Source: Colwellia sp. Arc7-D (GTDB taxonomy: Bacteria; Pseudomonadota; Gammaproteobacteria; Enterobacterales; Alteromonadaceae). From it: 64,000 nt of DNA. The first letter of the stretch is position 1; the number at the start of each line of letters is the position of its first letter. The notes beneath the pieces were generated by a model. That model was not told where the DNA came from and ran no database searches. It saw only the letters and a program-made list of their open reading frames with translations. The position numbers and the translations under genes were made by a program. Positions 28,382 through 36,884 of this stretch are shown one piece after another. The stretch is from positions 248,001-312,000 of the forward strand of contig NZ_CP028924.1 in the NCBI RefSeq assembly GCF_003061515.1, read 5' to 3'.

Positions 28382-29711
28382 AAATGGTAACCCTATGTTT
28401 TCCGCTGGCGGTTAACGGAATTTCATCAACTTGGCTAAACACTAGTTGTAATTCATTGTCTGCGTATTTATTTATCTCGGTGGCAATATCAAGTTTGTTT
28501 TGTTCAGTAAAGTGCTTATTGGTAATTAACAATATCTGTAAACTCGTTATGTCACTTTGTTTAACTTGAAATTTATCTATACCAATAAATTCTTTAAATA
28601 AATGCGGAAAAAGTTCGCCAGGAATTGATTTACCCGTCACAGTTTTAATAATGTCGAGTTTACGACCATCTATGCTACTCATGATTGGTAAAGGATTTTT
28701 GCACCCACAAGGTTGGTCAATTAAAGTCGCTCTATCGCCATTAACATATCGAATTAACGGCATACCATAATTATATAAATCGGTAACCACTAAGTCGCCA
28801 GACTCACCAGTAATTGACTGCTCCATTTCATTAACAGTTTCTACCACTAAATGGTCACTATTAATGTGCAAATTTTTATGTTCTTGGCATTCTGCTGACA
28901 TTAACATAAATTCACGACAGCCAAAGGTGTCGTAAACTTCACAATTAAAAGCTTTTTCGATAACTTCTCTTTGAAATTCATGTAATGGCTCTGCGCCTGT
29001 CAGAATTGTTTTTGGAGAAAATACCGTTAATTTTTCTGCAATAATATAGCGCGCTAATTCATATAAAGGATTTACATAAGAAACCAATGCGGTAGGCCTA
29101 TAACTATTTATATCATCTACATAGGTATGCATATTGTTAGAATTCATTGCGAAAGAATTAAGCATTTTCCTATTGTAAAATCTATGATATAGCGTATTTT
29201 TTAAACTTTTCAATAAGGTTGGTTGACCAATGTCAGCCCCCCAAAGGTATAAAGTTTTTTGTCCTAAGCCAGCACCTAACCAACCATAACCTCGCCACAT
29301 AATAGCTTCTCGACGAGTGTTACTGTCTATATCTAGCTCAAAACGAAATGGTTGACCGGTCGAGCCACCTGTGGCCTTTTTGATGTTTTGACTTGAGTTA
29401 GTCGCAACAATATCCTGATAATGCTCGGTAATATCACTTTTAGTGATTAAAGGTAATTTGGCAAAATCTGACATTGAAGTAATGTCATCAATAGAATGTA
29501 CGCCGACCTTAGCCCAAAGTTTGGGGTAGAAGCTAGTATGTGCGAAGGCATGCTCAAGTAGTTTACGTAACTCTTGCCACTGATGTTGCTCTAACGCTTT
29601 AGGGGTCCACAATAAGTGTTGTTCATAATTGGATATGTGTTCAACAAGATTTTTACCTTTAAGAAGTTCATATGTCGGCATTAAAAAATGACGAAAAATT
29701 GAGGTATACAT
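28371..29711 (-). CDS. CapK/PaaK-like adenylate-forming enzyme
   Basis: 446-residue protein of the phenylacetate-CoA ligase-like superfamily, seen in many capsule and EPS loci (CapK). The nucleotide-binding loop ATGGSTGQP lies at 113-121; later motifs are TFGCREFMLMSAEC, VVTDLYNYGMPLIRY, GDRA and a C-terminal TASGKHR. It likely activates a carboxylate for transfer to the EPS or an intermediate; the substrate is unknown. It is the first gene of the eight-gene minus-strand operon and faces the divergent glycosyltransferase at 29945, with 233 non-coding bases between. Confidence 0.88.
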   Translation of the reverse strand: MYTSIFRHFLMPTYELLKGKNLVEHISNYEQHLLWTPKALEQHQWQELRKLLEHAFAHTSFYPKLWAKVGVHSIDDITSMSDFAKLPLITKSDITEHYQDIVATNSSQNIKKATGGSTGQPFRFELDIDSNTRREAIMWRGYGWLGAGLGQKTLYLWGADIGQPTLLKSLKNTLYHRFYNRKMLNSFAMNSNNMHTYVDDINSYRPTALVSYVNPLYELARYIIAEKLTVFSPKTILTGAEPLHEFQREVIEKAFNCEVYDTFGCREFMLMSAECQEHKNLHINSDHLVVETVNEMEQSITGESGDLVVTDLYNYGMPLIRYVNGDRATLIDQPCGCKNPLPIMSSIDGRKLDIIKTVTGKSIPGELFPHLFKEFIGIDKFQVKQSDITSLQILLITNKHFTEQNKLDIATEINKYADNELQLVFSQVDEIPLTASGKHRVTICEV

Positions 29712-29944
29712 CAGTAAAAATTATCCTGTTATCATGAGTAGCATTAATCGATTGAATTTAACAAATTAATTATAGAAAGTAACACTTTTATAGTAATATT
29801 CTCAGATAATAAAAAAGTTAAATTGTCAGAAATAAAAAAACAGTCATTATTATGGCTATTTTATACGCTGAACCCGTGGGCAAAGTCCCGCTCAAATTAT
29901 AGTCTGTGCGAACAGCATAGATAAGTAAATAAAAGGGAAGTTTT

Positions 29945-30880
29945 GTGTCGCAAGTTTTAGTTTCTGTTGTTGTGCCTGTATATAACGGTGATCAATACCT
30001 AGAAAAAACTGTTCAATCGATATTAGTTCAAGATTACGAAAATATTGAACTCATTTTGGTTGATGATGGCTCCAAAGATAATTCAAAAGCTATTATTACC
30101 CAGCTTGCAATGCAAGACTTACGAATTAAGCCATTTTTTAATCAAAATGGTGGTGTAGCAAATGCTAGGAACTTCGGTATTGCGAAAGCCCAAGGTGACT
30201 TTATCGCCTTTTGTGATCAAGATGACTTATGGCTGCCAAAAAAACTTAGTCAACAAATACCATTATTTAAAAATAATAGCGTAGGCCTAGTTTACTGTGG
30301 CGCTATTACTGATTATATTTTGTATCAAAAGCAATCAAAGTCTGGTTTTAAAAACAAGCACAAAGGTAAAGTGTTTGAGCAATTAGTTCAATTAAATATG
30401 CTAACTTGCTGTACTGCAGTTGTTCGAAAAAGTTACTTACAGCAAGTTGATGGCTTTGACGATGACAGGGCTTTAATGGGAGTAGACGATTGGCACCTTT
30501 GGCTTAAGTTAGCCATGGTGTGTGAATTCGACTTTGTTGCAGATTACCTTGCGGTACACGTTTTTCATGGTGACAATTACTCATTAAATGATGAGAAAAT
30601 GCATGAGGCTGAAGTCGTTTGCTTAAATAAAATTGAAAGCATTGCAGCAACACGTAATAAAAGTGCAAATTGGGCATTAATAAAGCAACAGTTACACATA
30701 AGGTATGCTAAATCTTACATCTTTTCAGGTTTTTATAATTTAGCGGGTGATACTTTTATTCGCGCACATCGAACACAAAAAAACACTCCATTCTTATTAA
30801 AAGGGTGGTTCATAAAAGTAGTACCAAATTTTGTTTGGAATATACTGCAAAAAACTAAACGTAATTTTTTCACGCGTTAA
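29945..30880 (+). CDS. Glycosyltransferase family 2 (intact member of a duplicated pair)
   Basis: 311-residue GT2 with the GT-A core: VSVVVPVYNGDQYLEKTV, LVDDGSKDNS, GGVANARNFGIAKAQGDFIAF and the metal motif CDQDDLW. It has no TM segment. A second, 1-nt-shorter and about 98 % identical copy lies at 33068-33953 and is broken. The start is GTG or TTG near 29945, preceded by AAGGGAAG. It adds a sugar to the EPS repeat; specificity unknown. Confidence 0.9.
   Translation: MSQVLVSVVVPVYNGDQYLEKTVQSILVQDYENIELILVDDGSKDNSKAIITQLAMQDLRIKPFFNQNGGVANARNFGIAKAQGDFIAFCDQDDLWLPKKLSQQIPLFKNNSVGLVYCGAITDYILYQKQSKSGFKNKHKGKVFEQLVQLNMLTCCTAVVRKSYLQQVDGFDDDRALMGVDDWHLWLKLAMVCEFDFVADYLAVHVFHGDNYSLNDEKMHEAEVVCLNKIESIAATRNKSANWALIKQQLHIRYAKSYIFSGFYNLAGDTFIRAHRTQKNTPFLLKGWFIKVVPNFVWNILQKTKRNFFTR
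29978..30864 (+). repeat. Long direct repeat, left copy
   Basis: 887 bases covering nearly all of the intact GT2 gene; matched by 33068-33953 in the same orientation, with one single-base indel and roughly 15-20 substitutions by eye. The two copies bracket the Wzz-recombinase-fold gene. Homologous recombination between them would delete ~3.09 kb. Confidence 0.92.
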
Positions 30881-30984
30881 TGACTTGTATATCTACCCTT
30901 TTTGAGTATGATATTAGACTACGTTAGCTTTTTAATATTCCTTCATGCTTTGACTTCATAAACCACGCCAGCGAGTATCAACTA

Positions 30985-32955
30985 GTGACTTTTGATCGGA
31001 ATTTAGATGTAATATCACCTGTATATCAAGCTCATAATAAAGAACTAGATTCCAACGTTCAAAACGAAATTTTACAAACGAAAAAATGGAAAGTGCTGGC
31101 AGGTGCGTTCTTATCTGTCCTTATTTTATCGCTAATTTTTATCTGGACGAGAGAAAGTATTTTTCAGAGTCAGTCTACTATTCAGTTTTCCACAGTGCAG
31201 ATGGTCGGTGGAAAATTTTCTTCTACTTTATTGCTAGACAGTTTACAAAACCAGCAGCGCCTCACCAGTAATAGAATATTAAAAGCCGTTAATTACAGCA
31301 TACGTCATAATTACGGTATACAAAGTAATGTGGAATTACTGAGTAACATGCTCAGTGTCGAGTTGCAAAGTGGCCAAATTATTAATTTAAAGGCAACAGG
31401 AAGTGACCCTGAACAATTGAAACCGATTTTATCTGCTTGGTTAGAGGTATATCTGAAGGCTTTCAACGGAGAAAATGAAAACAATAATATTGACAGTATA
31501 TTGAGACTAAGTAACATGCTTAAGGCGCTAGAGGAAAAAATATCTCAGCAAAAAACAGCATTAGTTAACTTTAGTCAAGATAACGATATTGTATCTTTCG
31601 AGCGTAACGAAAATAAAATTTTGAATAAAGTAAAATCATTAGAAAAACTGTTACATACAGCTGAGCAAGACCACCTTAACCTGCAAGAGATAGTTAACCG
31701 TATCAACCTTGAGGAAAAAGAAAAAAGCTTAATTATGCACCCTAAAGATGAAGCTGCTATAGCTATAGTTAGGCAAAATATAGTTAATATTGAAAATGAA
31801 CTTGCTGAATTATCTGAAAAATACACACGCAAATATATGGAGAAAGATCCTAATATAATCTTGTTGCAAAAGTCGCTTTTAAATTTTCAAGATCAATTAG
31901 AAGAAGACAGCCTATTAAGTCACACGCTTTTCGTAAAAGAAGCTAAAAACAATTTGCTGGTGGCAAAAGAGAAGGTAAGTATTTTAAGCAAACAACTCAA
32001 TACCCTAAATGCAGAAGCACAAGCCTTTAACTATAATTTAAAAGAATATATTCGTATGAACGATTCTTTAAATCAGTTAGTAACACAAGCACAAGGCTTA
32101 AAAGATAGCTTGCTAGAGCAAGAAATTTTGCAGGTAGGAAAACCAAAGCTTACCGTTTTAGAATATCCGTTTGTGCCTAGCTACCCTATTGCCCCTAATA
32201 ATCAAAGAGACTCTTTAATTGCCCTTTTAATATCGGCGGTTGCAGCACTTTTAGCGTTATTTTTATTTAGTTGTATCGTACGACAAAAACAAGCACCAAC
32301 AGTTTTTTCAAACTATACCGTAGTTCCTCATGACATGAGTAATAAGTGTCAGATGCTTAAGCAACAAGAGGCTCAAACCTCCGAAAATCAAGCGCTGATT
32401 GAACAAAAATCTACCACGGGAAATCTTCGATTGTTAAGTGCTAACGAATGTCAAAAACTAGTTGGTTTTGCTAGCAAACAGGGACAACTTGTTATTTTGT
32501 TAGTGTTAGGCGGGGTCAACATTGAAGAGTTATTAGCAATTAAATTATTAGACTTTGATGGAGAAAAAAACACGCTAAAAGTTAACGGGGCGTTCGCCAG
32601 AAATATAGCACTATCACCTGAAGTTTGCGTGCTAGCTGCTGAAGTTATTCAGTATAAAAATATACAAGACAGTATATTTGATCAAAGTTATACGCATGAA
32701 GAGTTAGGGTATTTAGTCACGAATAGCGCTCATGACGCAGAGTTAATTGAACCAGAAGGCATTAGCCTAGAAAACTTGCGACATACTTATCTTGTTTTTT
32801 TGTTGGAACAAGGCGTTAAATTGAATAATTTAGAAAAAATAGCAGGATATATTAAACCTGCTCAGTTAGTGCTTTACCGTAAAAACAGCGTTAACACACA
32901 GTTGAAACAAGCAGAAGTTAGCACTATTTATCCAATACATTTAGGTAAGTGTTAA
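30985..32955 (+). CDS. Wzz-type chain-length protein fused to a degenerate tyrosine-recombinase fold
   Basis: 656 residues in two parts. Residues 1-435 form a polysaccharide co-polymerase: TM1 at 36-54, a periplasmic part with long coiled coils (about 165-400), a proline-containing EYPFVPSYPIAPNN stretch, and TM2 at about 411-432. Residues about 479-650, which must be cytoplasmic, read like the catalytic domain of a tyrosine recombinase: LSANECQKLV, LVLGGVNIEELLAIKLLDFD, a beta-hairpin, then ENLRHTYLVFLLEQGVKL and LVLYRK. Of the catalytic set, Arg-599 and Tyr-631 remain. The first Arg is Asn-512, the His of HxxR is Glu-596 and the GH His is Tyr-622, so strand exchange is unlikely. The domain sits where a BY-kinase is fused in GumC/ExoP-like proteins. 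The start is GTG with a weak ribosome-binding site. Confidence 0.82.
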   Translation: MTFDRNLDVISPVYQAHNKELDSNVQNEILQTKKWKVLAGAFLSVLILSLIFIWTRESIFQSQSTIQFSTVQMVGGKFSSTLLLDSLQNQQRLTSNRILKAVNYSIRHNYGIQSNVELLSNMLSVELQSGQIINLKATGSDPEQLKPILSAWLEVYLKAFNGENENNNIDSILRLSNMLKALEEKISQQKTALVNFSQDNDIVSFERNENKILNKVKSLEKLLHTAEQDHLNLQEIVNRINLEEKEKSLIMHPKDEAAIAIVRQNIVNIENELAELSEKYTRKYMEKDPNIILLQKSLLNFQDQLEEDSLLSHTLFVKEAKNNLLVAKEKVSILSKQLNTLNAEAQAFNYNLKEYIRMNDSLNQLVTQAQGLKDSLLEQEILQVGKPKLTVLEYPFVPSYPIAPNNQRDSLIALLISAVAALLALFLFSCIVRQKQAPTVFSNYTVVPHDMSNKCQMLKQQEAQTSENQALIEQKSTTGNLRLLSANECQKLVGFASKQGQLVILLVLGGVNIEELLAIKLLDFDGEKNTLKVNGAFARNIALSPEVCVLAAEVIQYKNIQDSIFDQSYTHEELGYLVTNSAHDAELIEPEGISLENLRHTYLVFLLEQGVKLNNLEKIAGYIKPAQLVLYRKNSVNTQLKQAEVSTIYPIHLGKC

Positions 32956-33067
32956 TTAATTTAGTGTCAAATTACAGCCTTGACTTTAAGGATAAATAAA
33001 CAGCAATTATAATTGATCAGCAATATAGCGTAGACCGAACCGCAACATGATTAGAAAAGTGTATAGC

Positions 33068-33953
33068 GTATATAACGATGCTCAATACCTAGAAAAACTG
33101 TTCAATCGATATTAGTTCAAGATTACGAAAATATTGAACTCATTTTGGTTGATGATGGCTCCAAAGATAATTCAAAAGCTATTACTACCCAGCTTGCAAT
33201 GCAAGACTTACGAATTAAGCCATTTTTTAATCAAAATGGTGGTGTAGCAAATGCTAGAAACTTCGGTATTGCGCAAGCCAAAGGTGACTTTATCGCCTTT
33301 TGTGATCAAGATGACTTATGGCTACCAAAAAAACTTAGTCAACAAATACCATTATTTAAAAATAATAGCGTAGGCCTAGTTTACTGTGGCGCTATTACTG
33401 ATTATATTTTGTATCAAAAGCAATCAAAGTCTGGTTTTAAAAACAAGCACAAAGGTAAAGTGTTTGAGCAATTAGTTCAATTAAATATGCTAACTTGCTG
33501 TACTGCAGTTGTTCGAAAAAGTTACTTACAGCAAGTTGATGGCTTTGACGATGACAGGGCTTTAATGGGAGTAGACGATTGGCACCTTTGGCTTAAGTTA
33601 GCCATGGTGTGTGAATTCGACTTTGTTGCAGATTACCTTGCGGTACACGTTTTTCATGGTGACAATTACTCATTAAACGATGAGAAAATGCATGAGGCTG
33701 AAGTCGTTTGCTTAAATAAAATTGAAAGCATTGCAGCAACACGTAATAAAAGTGCAAATTGGGCATTAATAAAGCAATAGTTACACATAAGGTATGCTAA
33801 ATCTTACATCTTTTCAGGTTTTTATAATTTAGCGGGTGATACTTTTATTCGCACACATCGAACACAAAAAAATATTCCATTCTTATTAAAAGGGTGGTTC
33901 ATAAAAGTAGTACAAAATTTTATTTGGCATACACTGCAAAAAACGAAACGTAA
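33068..33953 (+). repeat. Long direct repeat, right copy
   Basis: 886 bases, same orientation as 29978-30864; differs by one base in length and a handful of substitutions (for example ATTATT to ATTACT, GCG to GCA, CAA to TAG). High identity implies recent duplication or ongoing gene conversion. Confidence 0.92.
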
Positions 33954-33978
33954 AATCGCAGAAAAAAATAACAAATAA
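33068..33978 (+). pseudogene. Broken second copy of the GT2 gene at 29945
   Basis: Nearly identical to the intact GT2 gene, but a run of six A is shortened to five (near 33093), which shifts the frame, and a CAA codon has become TAG at 33778-33780. The original start is missing. The middle can still be read as 211 residues (33145-33780). The old 3' end continues to 33978 with a different C terminus (RKIAEKNNK). It has no plausible start signal, so I call it a pseudogene from a recent duplication. Confidence 0.9.
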
Positions 33979-34548
33979 AAATTTAAACGAATTAAAGCCA
34001 AAAGTTATACACTTATGAGACTCGGTGGTGTTGCCATGCAAATTTTTTATGCTTTAATTGTAAGTCATTCTTGGCACAAAACATCCCATAAGCCCTGAAA
34101 AAACTAACGCGAAAACAACTTTTCTGAGTAATAATTGTTGTGTATTAATTTTGATTACTATAGTTACTGACTCTATTTTATATAGTATTGAGTTTGGTGC
34201 CATGGCTTAGGGGCTTTTTTTGAACTGTAGGGGTTCCACTTACATTTATTATAGTCTTAAAGCGCCACAGCATTTATTAAAGATTAATTAAGCTTCAATC
34301 GGTAAATTATTTATTGTGTTAATATTGAATGGGTTTTGTATTATATTTGCTGTAATTATATTGAAACCCATCTTGATTAGTGAAGATATGATCAACATTG
34401 TTATTAAGGTTTTATGGGCGTAAGGCTATATTATATATTTTAGAGAAAAATTCAATTTTGGTAATGACAACCTTATTCAAATCTAATGATAGTTAAGTCT
34501 CATATGTCAAATTTACAAACATCATAAAAAACAAGGATCCACAGAGTA
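33979..34548. other. AT-rich non-coding stretch, possible relic of a membrane-protein gene
   Basis: 570 bases without an intact gene. Short readable pieces on the plus strand (34015-34100, MRLGGVAMQIFYALIVSH; and about 34296-34422, SIGKLFIVLILNGFCIIFAV followed by IILKPILISEDM) are hydrophobic and could be decayed parts of a polytopic EPS protein such as a flippase. This is a weak reading. The stretch also precedes the pyruvyl transferase gene and must hold its promoter if that gene is transcribed alone. Confidence 0.3.
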
Positions 34549-35751
34549 ATGAAATTTGTTATTTTAAACCAACCCACAAAAAACAAAGGTGATTTAGCTG
34601 CTTTCAAGGCACTTGTCATTCTTATAAGTCAGAAGTATCCAACAGCTGTTATTGAATGTTTATTTACCACTAAAGATCATGATGTTTTGTTTGATAGAGT
34701 TGAGAAGGTTAATTGTATAGATATACACTTACCAAATTTATGGCGAATTACAAAAATGTGTTTAAAATTTCCATTTTTATTTAAACTACTAAGTTGTTTT
34801 TCTGGCTACTCTAAATATATCAAACATTTAAAAAATGCTGATATGGCTATCCTCTCTCCTGGAGGATTAGAAATAGGAGCATATCAAGATTGGCGAGTTC
34901 TTTGGGGCTTAGCTTTAGCTGATTCTTTAAAAGTAAAATATTCAATATACTCTAGATCAATTGGTAAGTTTGTAAATAAGTCTCATGATGATAGACTTTT
35001 TATTCAATATGCCATTAAATATCTGCAAAAATCTAGGTTCAACGGATTAAGGGAAAGAAAAAGTCAGGAGCTTGCTGGGATGCTAGGTTTAAGTTACTTC
35101 CCTGCTATTGATGTTGTATACAGTAATACACCAAAGAAAGATTTCAATAGTGCGTTAATCAAAGGTGTAGCTAAAGACTTTGTGGTTTTTGTACCTTCCA
35201 AGTTTGATAATTGGCACCCAGATTTCAATAAAGAATCCCAAACTCAGTTAGATAAGCTTTATCAAAATGTGATATCAATTATTATCAACAAAGGGAAAAC
35301 TGTGATTATGCTTCCTCATACTTATAGCAGGGGGATTGAAAGAGATGATCGTAATTATTTTGAAACTTTAATTGAAGATAAATTTAAAGATAATTGTATT
35401 ATTGTTGATGACCAATTAGATACAGATGACTACCAAGCTATAATCAAAAAAGCTGATTTCGCAATATCTGCTCGTCTCCACCAAGTCATATTTGCAATTA
35501 ATAATCACACACCAGCTATATGTTTAAGTTATGAACATAAAATGCAGGCGATGATGGATATGCTAGGGTTAAGCGAATATTCACTAAGCTTGCAGTCACA
35601 GATAAAAGAAAGTGAAAAATTAATTATGTTGCTTGAAGAGTTTTTAGATAAATCAGACTCTCATAAAGATAAATTTATAAAGGCTCAAAATCAAGCAGGA
35701 ATTATCGCTAATGAAGCCTTTAATAATTTTACAAAAAGCATTGATTCATAA
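34549..35751 (+). CDS. Polysaccharide pyruvyl transferase family protein
   Basis: 400-residue member of the PS_pyruv_trans family, which transfers pyruvate from PEP to a sugar to form a ketal, giving the polymer negative charge. The N terminus VILNQPTKNKGDLAAFKAL is the family GT-B-like opening. SPGGLEIGAYQDW and VIMLPHTYSRGIERDD follow, and ADFAISARLHQVIFAINNHTPAICLSYEHK is the conserved C-terminal signature. Base composition is clearly AT-rich compared with the core genes, suggesting transfer. An ACAAGGATCC ribosome-binding site precedes ATG. A second, shorter family member is at 44483. Confidence 0.9.
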   Translation: MKFVILNQPTKNKGDLAAFKALVILISQKYPTAVIECLFTTKDHDVLFDRVEKVNCIDIHLPNLWRITKMCLKFPFLFKLLSCFSGYSKYIKHLKNADMAILSPGGLEIGAYQDWRVLWGLALADSLKVKYSIYSRSIGKFVNKSHDDRLFIQYAIKYLQKSRFNGLRERKSQELAGMLGLSYFPAIDVVYSNTPKKDFNSALIKGVAKDFVVFVPSKFDNWHPDFNKESQTQLDKLYQNVISIIINKGKTVIMLPHTYSRGIERDDRNYFETLIEDKFKDNCIIVDDQLDTDDYQAIIKKADFAISARLHQVIFAINNHTPAICLSYEHKMQAMMDMLGLSEYSLSLQSQIKESEKLIMLLEEFLDKSDSHKDKFIKAQNQAGIIANEAFNNFTKSIDS

Positions 35752-35754
35752 TTA

Positions 35755-35805
35755 GTTTAATAGACCCTCAATCATTATTGAATTTTGATTGAGGGTCTAT
35801 TAAAC
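35755..35805. terminator. Perfect 20-bp inverted repeat, bidirectional terminator
   Basis: Arms 35755-35774 and 35786-35805 are exact reverse complements, with an 11-base loop. It lies 3 bases after the pyruvyl transferase stop, and its right arm overlaps the stop codon of the convergent acyltransferase gene, so it serves both transcripts. The T runs are modest. Confidence 0.85.
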
Positions 35806-36882
35806 AAAATGTTTTTTAAATTTCATTGTAGGATTTTCGATACCATACCATGACAGAATAGCTAAAAATATAGTGGTAGGTATACACCAAAAAATCATTT
35901 CATATGGGGAGATAGGGTTTATTATTGTCGTAAGTGTTTGTTGTATTGGCCATGCATAAATATATGTGCCGTACGAAAAATCACCTAGTTTATTGTAGTT
36001 TAATATTATACCTGTTGGCAAATATGCAGCACAAAGTACTATATATGGCATTGTAAGAATATAAGCCACAAAGAACATTGCTTTACTGATAAAAAGAGCA
36101 ATTAACAGTACAGATATGAGAACCAATACCCATTTAATATTCAGCGAAATATATTTCCTCAGTACATATAAGCTTCCACCGATAAAAAATGCAGATGAAA
36201 ATCTAAAAAACTTATAATAAAACCAATGAAAGTTTTCTTGAAAGTGAAAATAAAAATATAAACTGGTGCTGCAGATAGCAATTAACACTATGATGTATGA
36301 ATGCATTTCAAATTTGATATTTATTTTTTTTAATAAAACACAAAAAACACCAATTAAACACAGCAAAACATACATTCGAAGTTCCCACGGTAAAGTCCAA
36401 AGTGAGCCGTTAACACTTCTGTCTAATGGCGCGTTATAGAATACACCGGGTAATTCTTGATAATCAGTTACAATAATTGTGGAATTATAAATTATAAAAT
36501 TTAATAACTCTGGATCTTGAACATAATGCTGTAATGAAAAGCTTGATAGATATGCACCTAAAAGAACACAAAAGATCACACAAATAATTAATGCTGGAAA
36601 TATTCTCAAAACTCTTGAAACGATAAAAATCTTTAGATCAGTTCGAACTAATAAACTGCGAGTGACTAACAAGCCGCTTGTGATAAAAAAAATATCTACA
36701 GCGATAGTTCCTAAGCTAACTCCAAGTAAATCTTGTAATGCTCCCAGGCTTTTGTCACCTAATGAAAGAGCATAACTGTGACTAACAATAACAGCCAAAG
36801 CAGCAAACATTCGAATTAAATTAAAATTGTTATTTTTACTATCTATTACATTACGAAGTGTAATTTTATTCTTAATATTCAA
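35800..36882 (-). CDS. Membrane O-acyltransferase (acyltransferase family 3)
   Basis: Integral-membrane acyltransferase of the OafA/WecH type that acetylates sugars of surface glycans. NNFNLIRMFAALAVIVSHSYALS is the family start, with the essential His in the first helix; FFITSGLLVTRSLL and about ten TM segments follow. A longer frame to 36936 would overlap the polymerase gene by 52 bases. I prefer the TTG at 36880-36882 (LNIKNKITLRN), which leaves 360 residues and begins 2 bases after the upstream stop, though the ribosome-binding site is weak. AT-rich like its neighbours. Confidence 0.85.
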   Translation of the reverse strand: MNIKNKITLRNVIDSKNNNFNLIRMFAALAVIVSHSYALSLGDKSLGALQDLLGVSLGTIAVDIFFITSGLLVTRSLLVRTDLKIFIVSRVLRIFPALIICVIFCVLLGAYLSSFSLQHYVQDPELLNFIIYNSTIIVTDYQELPGVFYNAPLDRSVNGSLWTLPWELRMYVLLCLIGVFCVLLKKINIKFEMHSYIIVLIAICSTSLYFYFHFQENFHWFYYKFFRFSSAFFIGGSLYVLRKYISLNIKWVLVLISVLLIALFISKAMFFVAYILTMPYIVLCAAYLPTGIILNYNKLGDFSYGTYIYAWPIQQTLTTIINPISPYEMIFWCIPTTIFLAILSWYGIENPTMKFKKHFV

Positions 36883-36884
36883 AA

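Noticed and set aside
30985..32955. Active integrase able to move the EPS cassette
   Set aside because: Three of the catalytic positions are replaced and the domain is membrane-tethered, so I do not call a mobile element or active recombinase.
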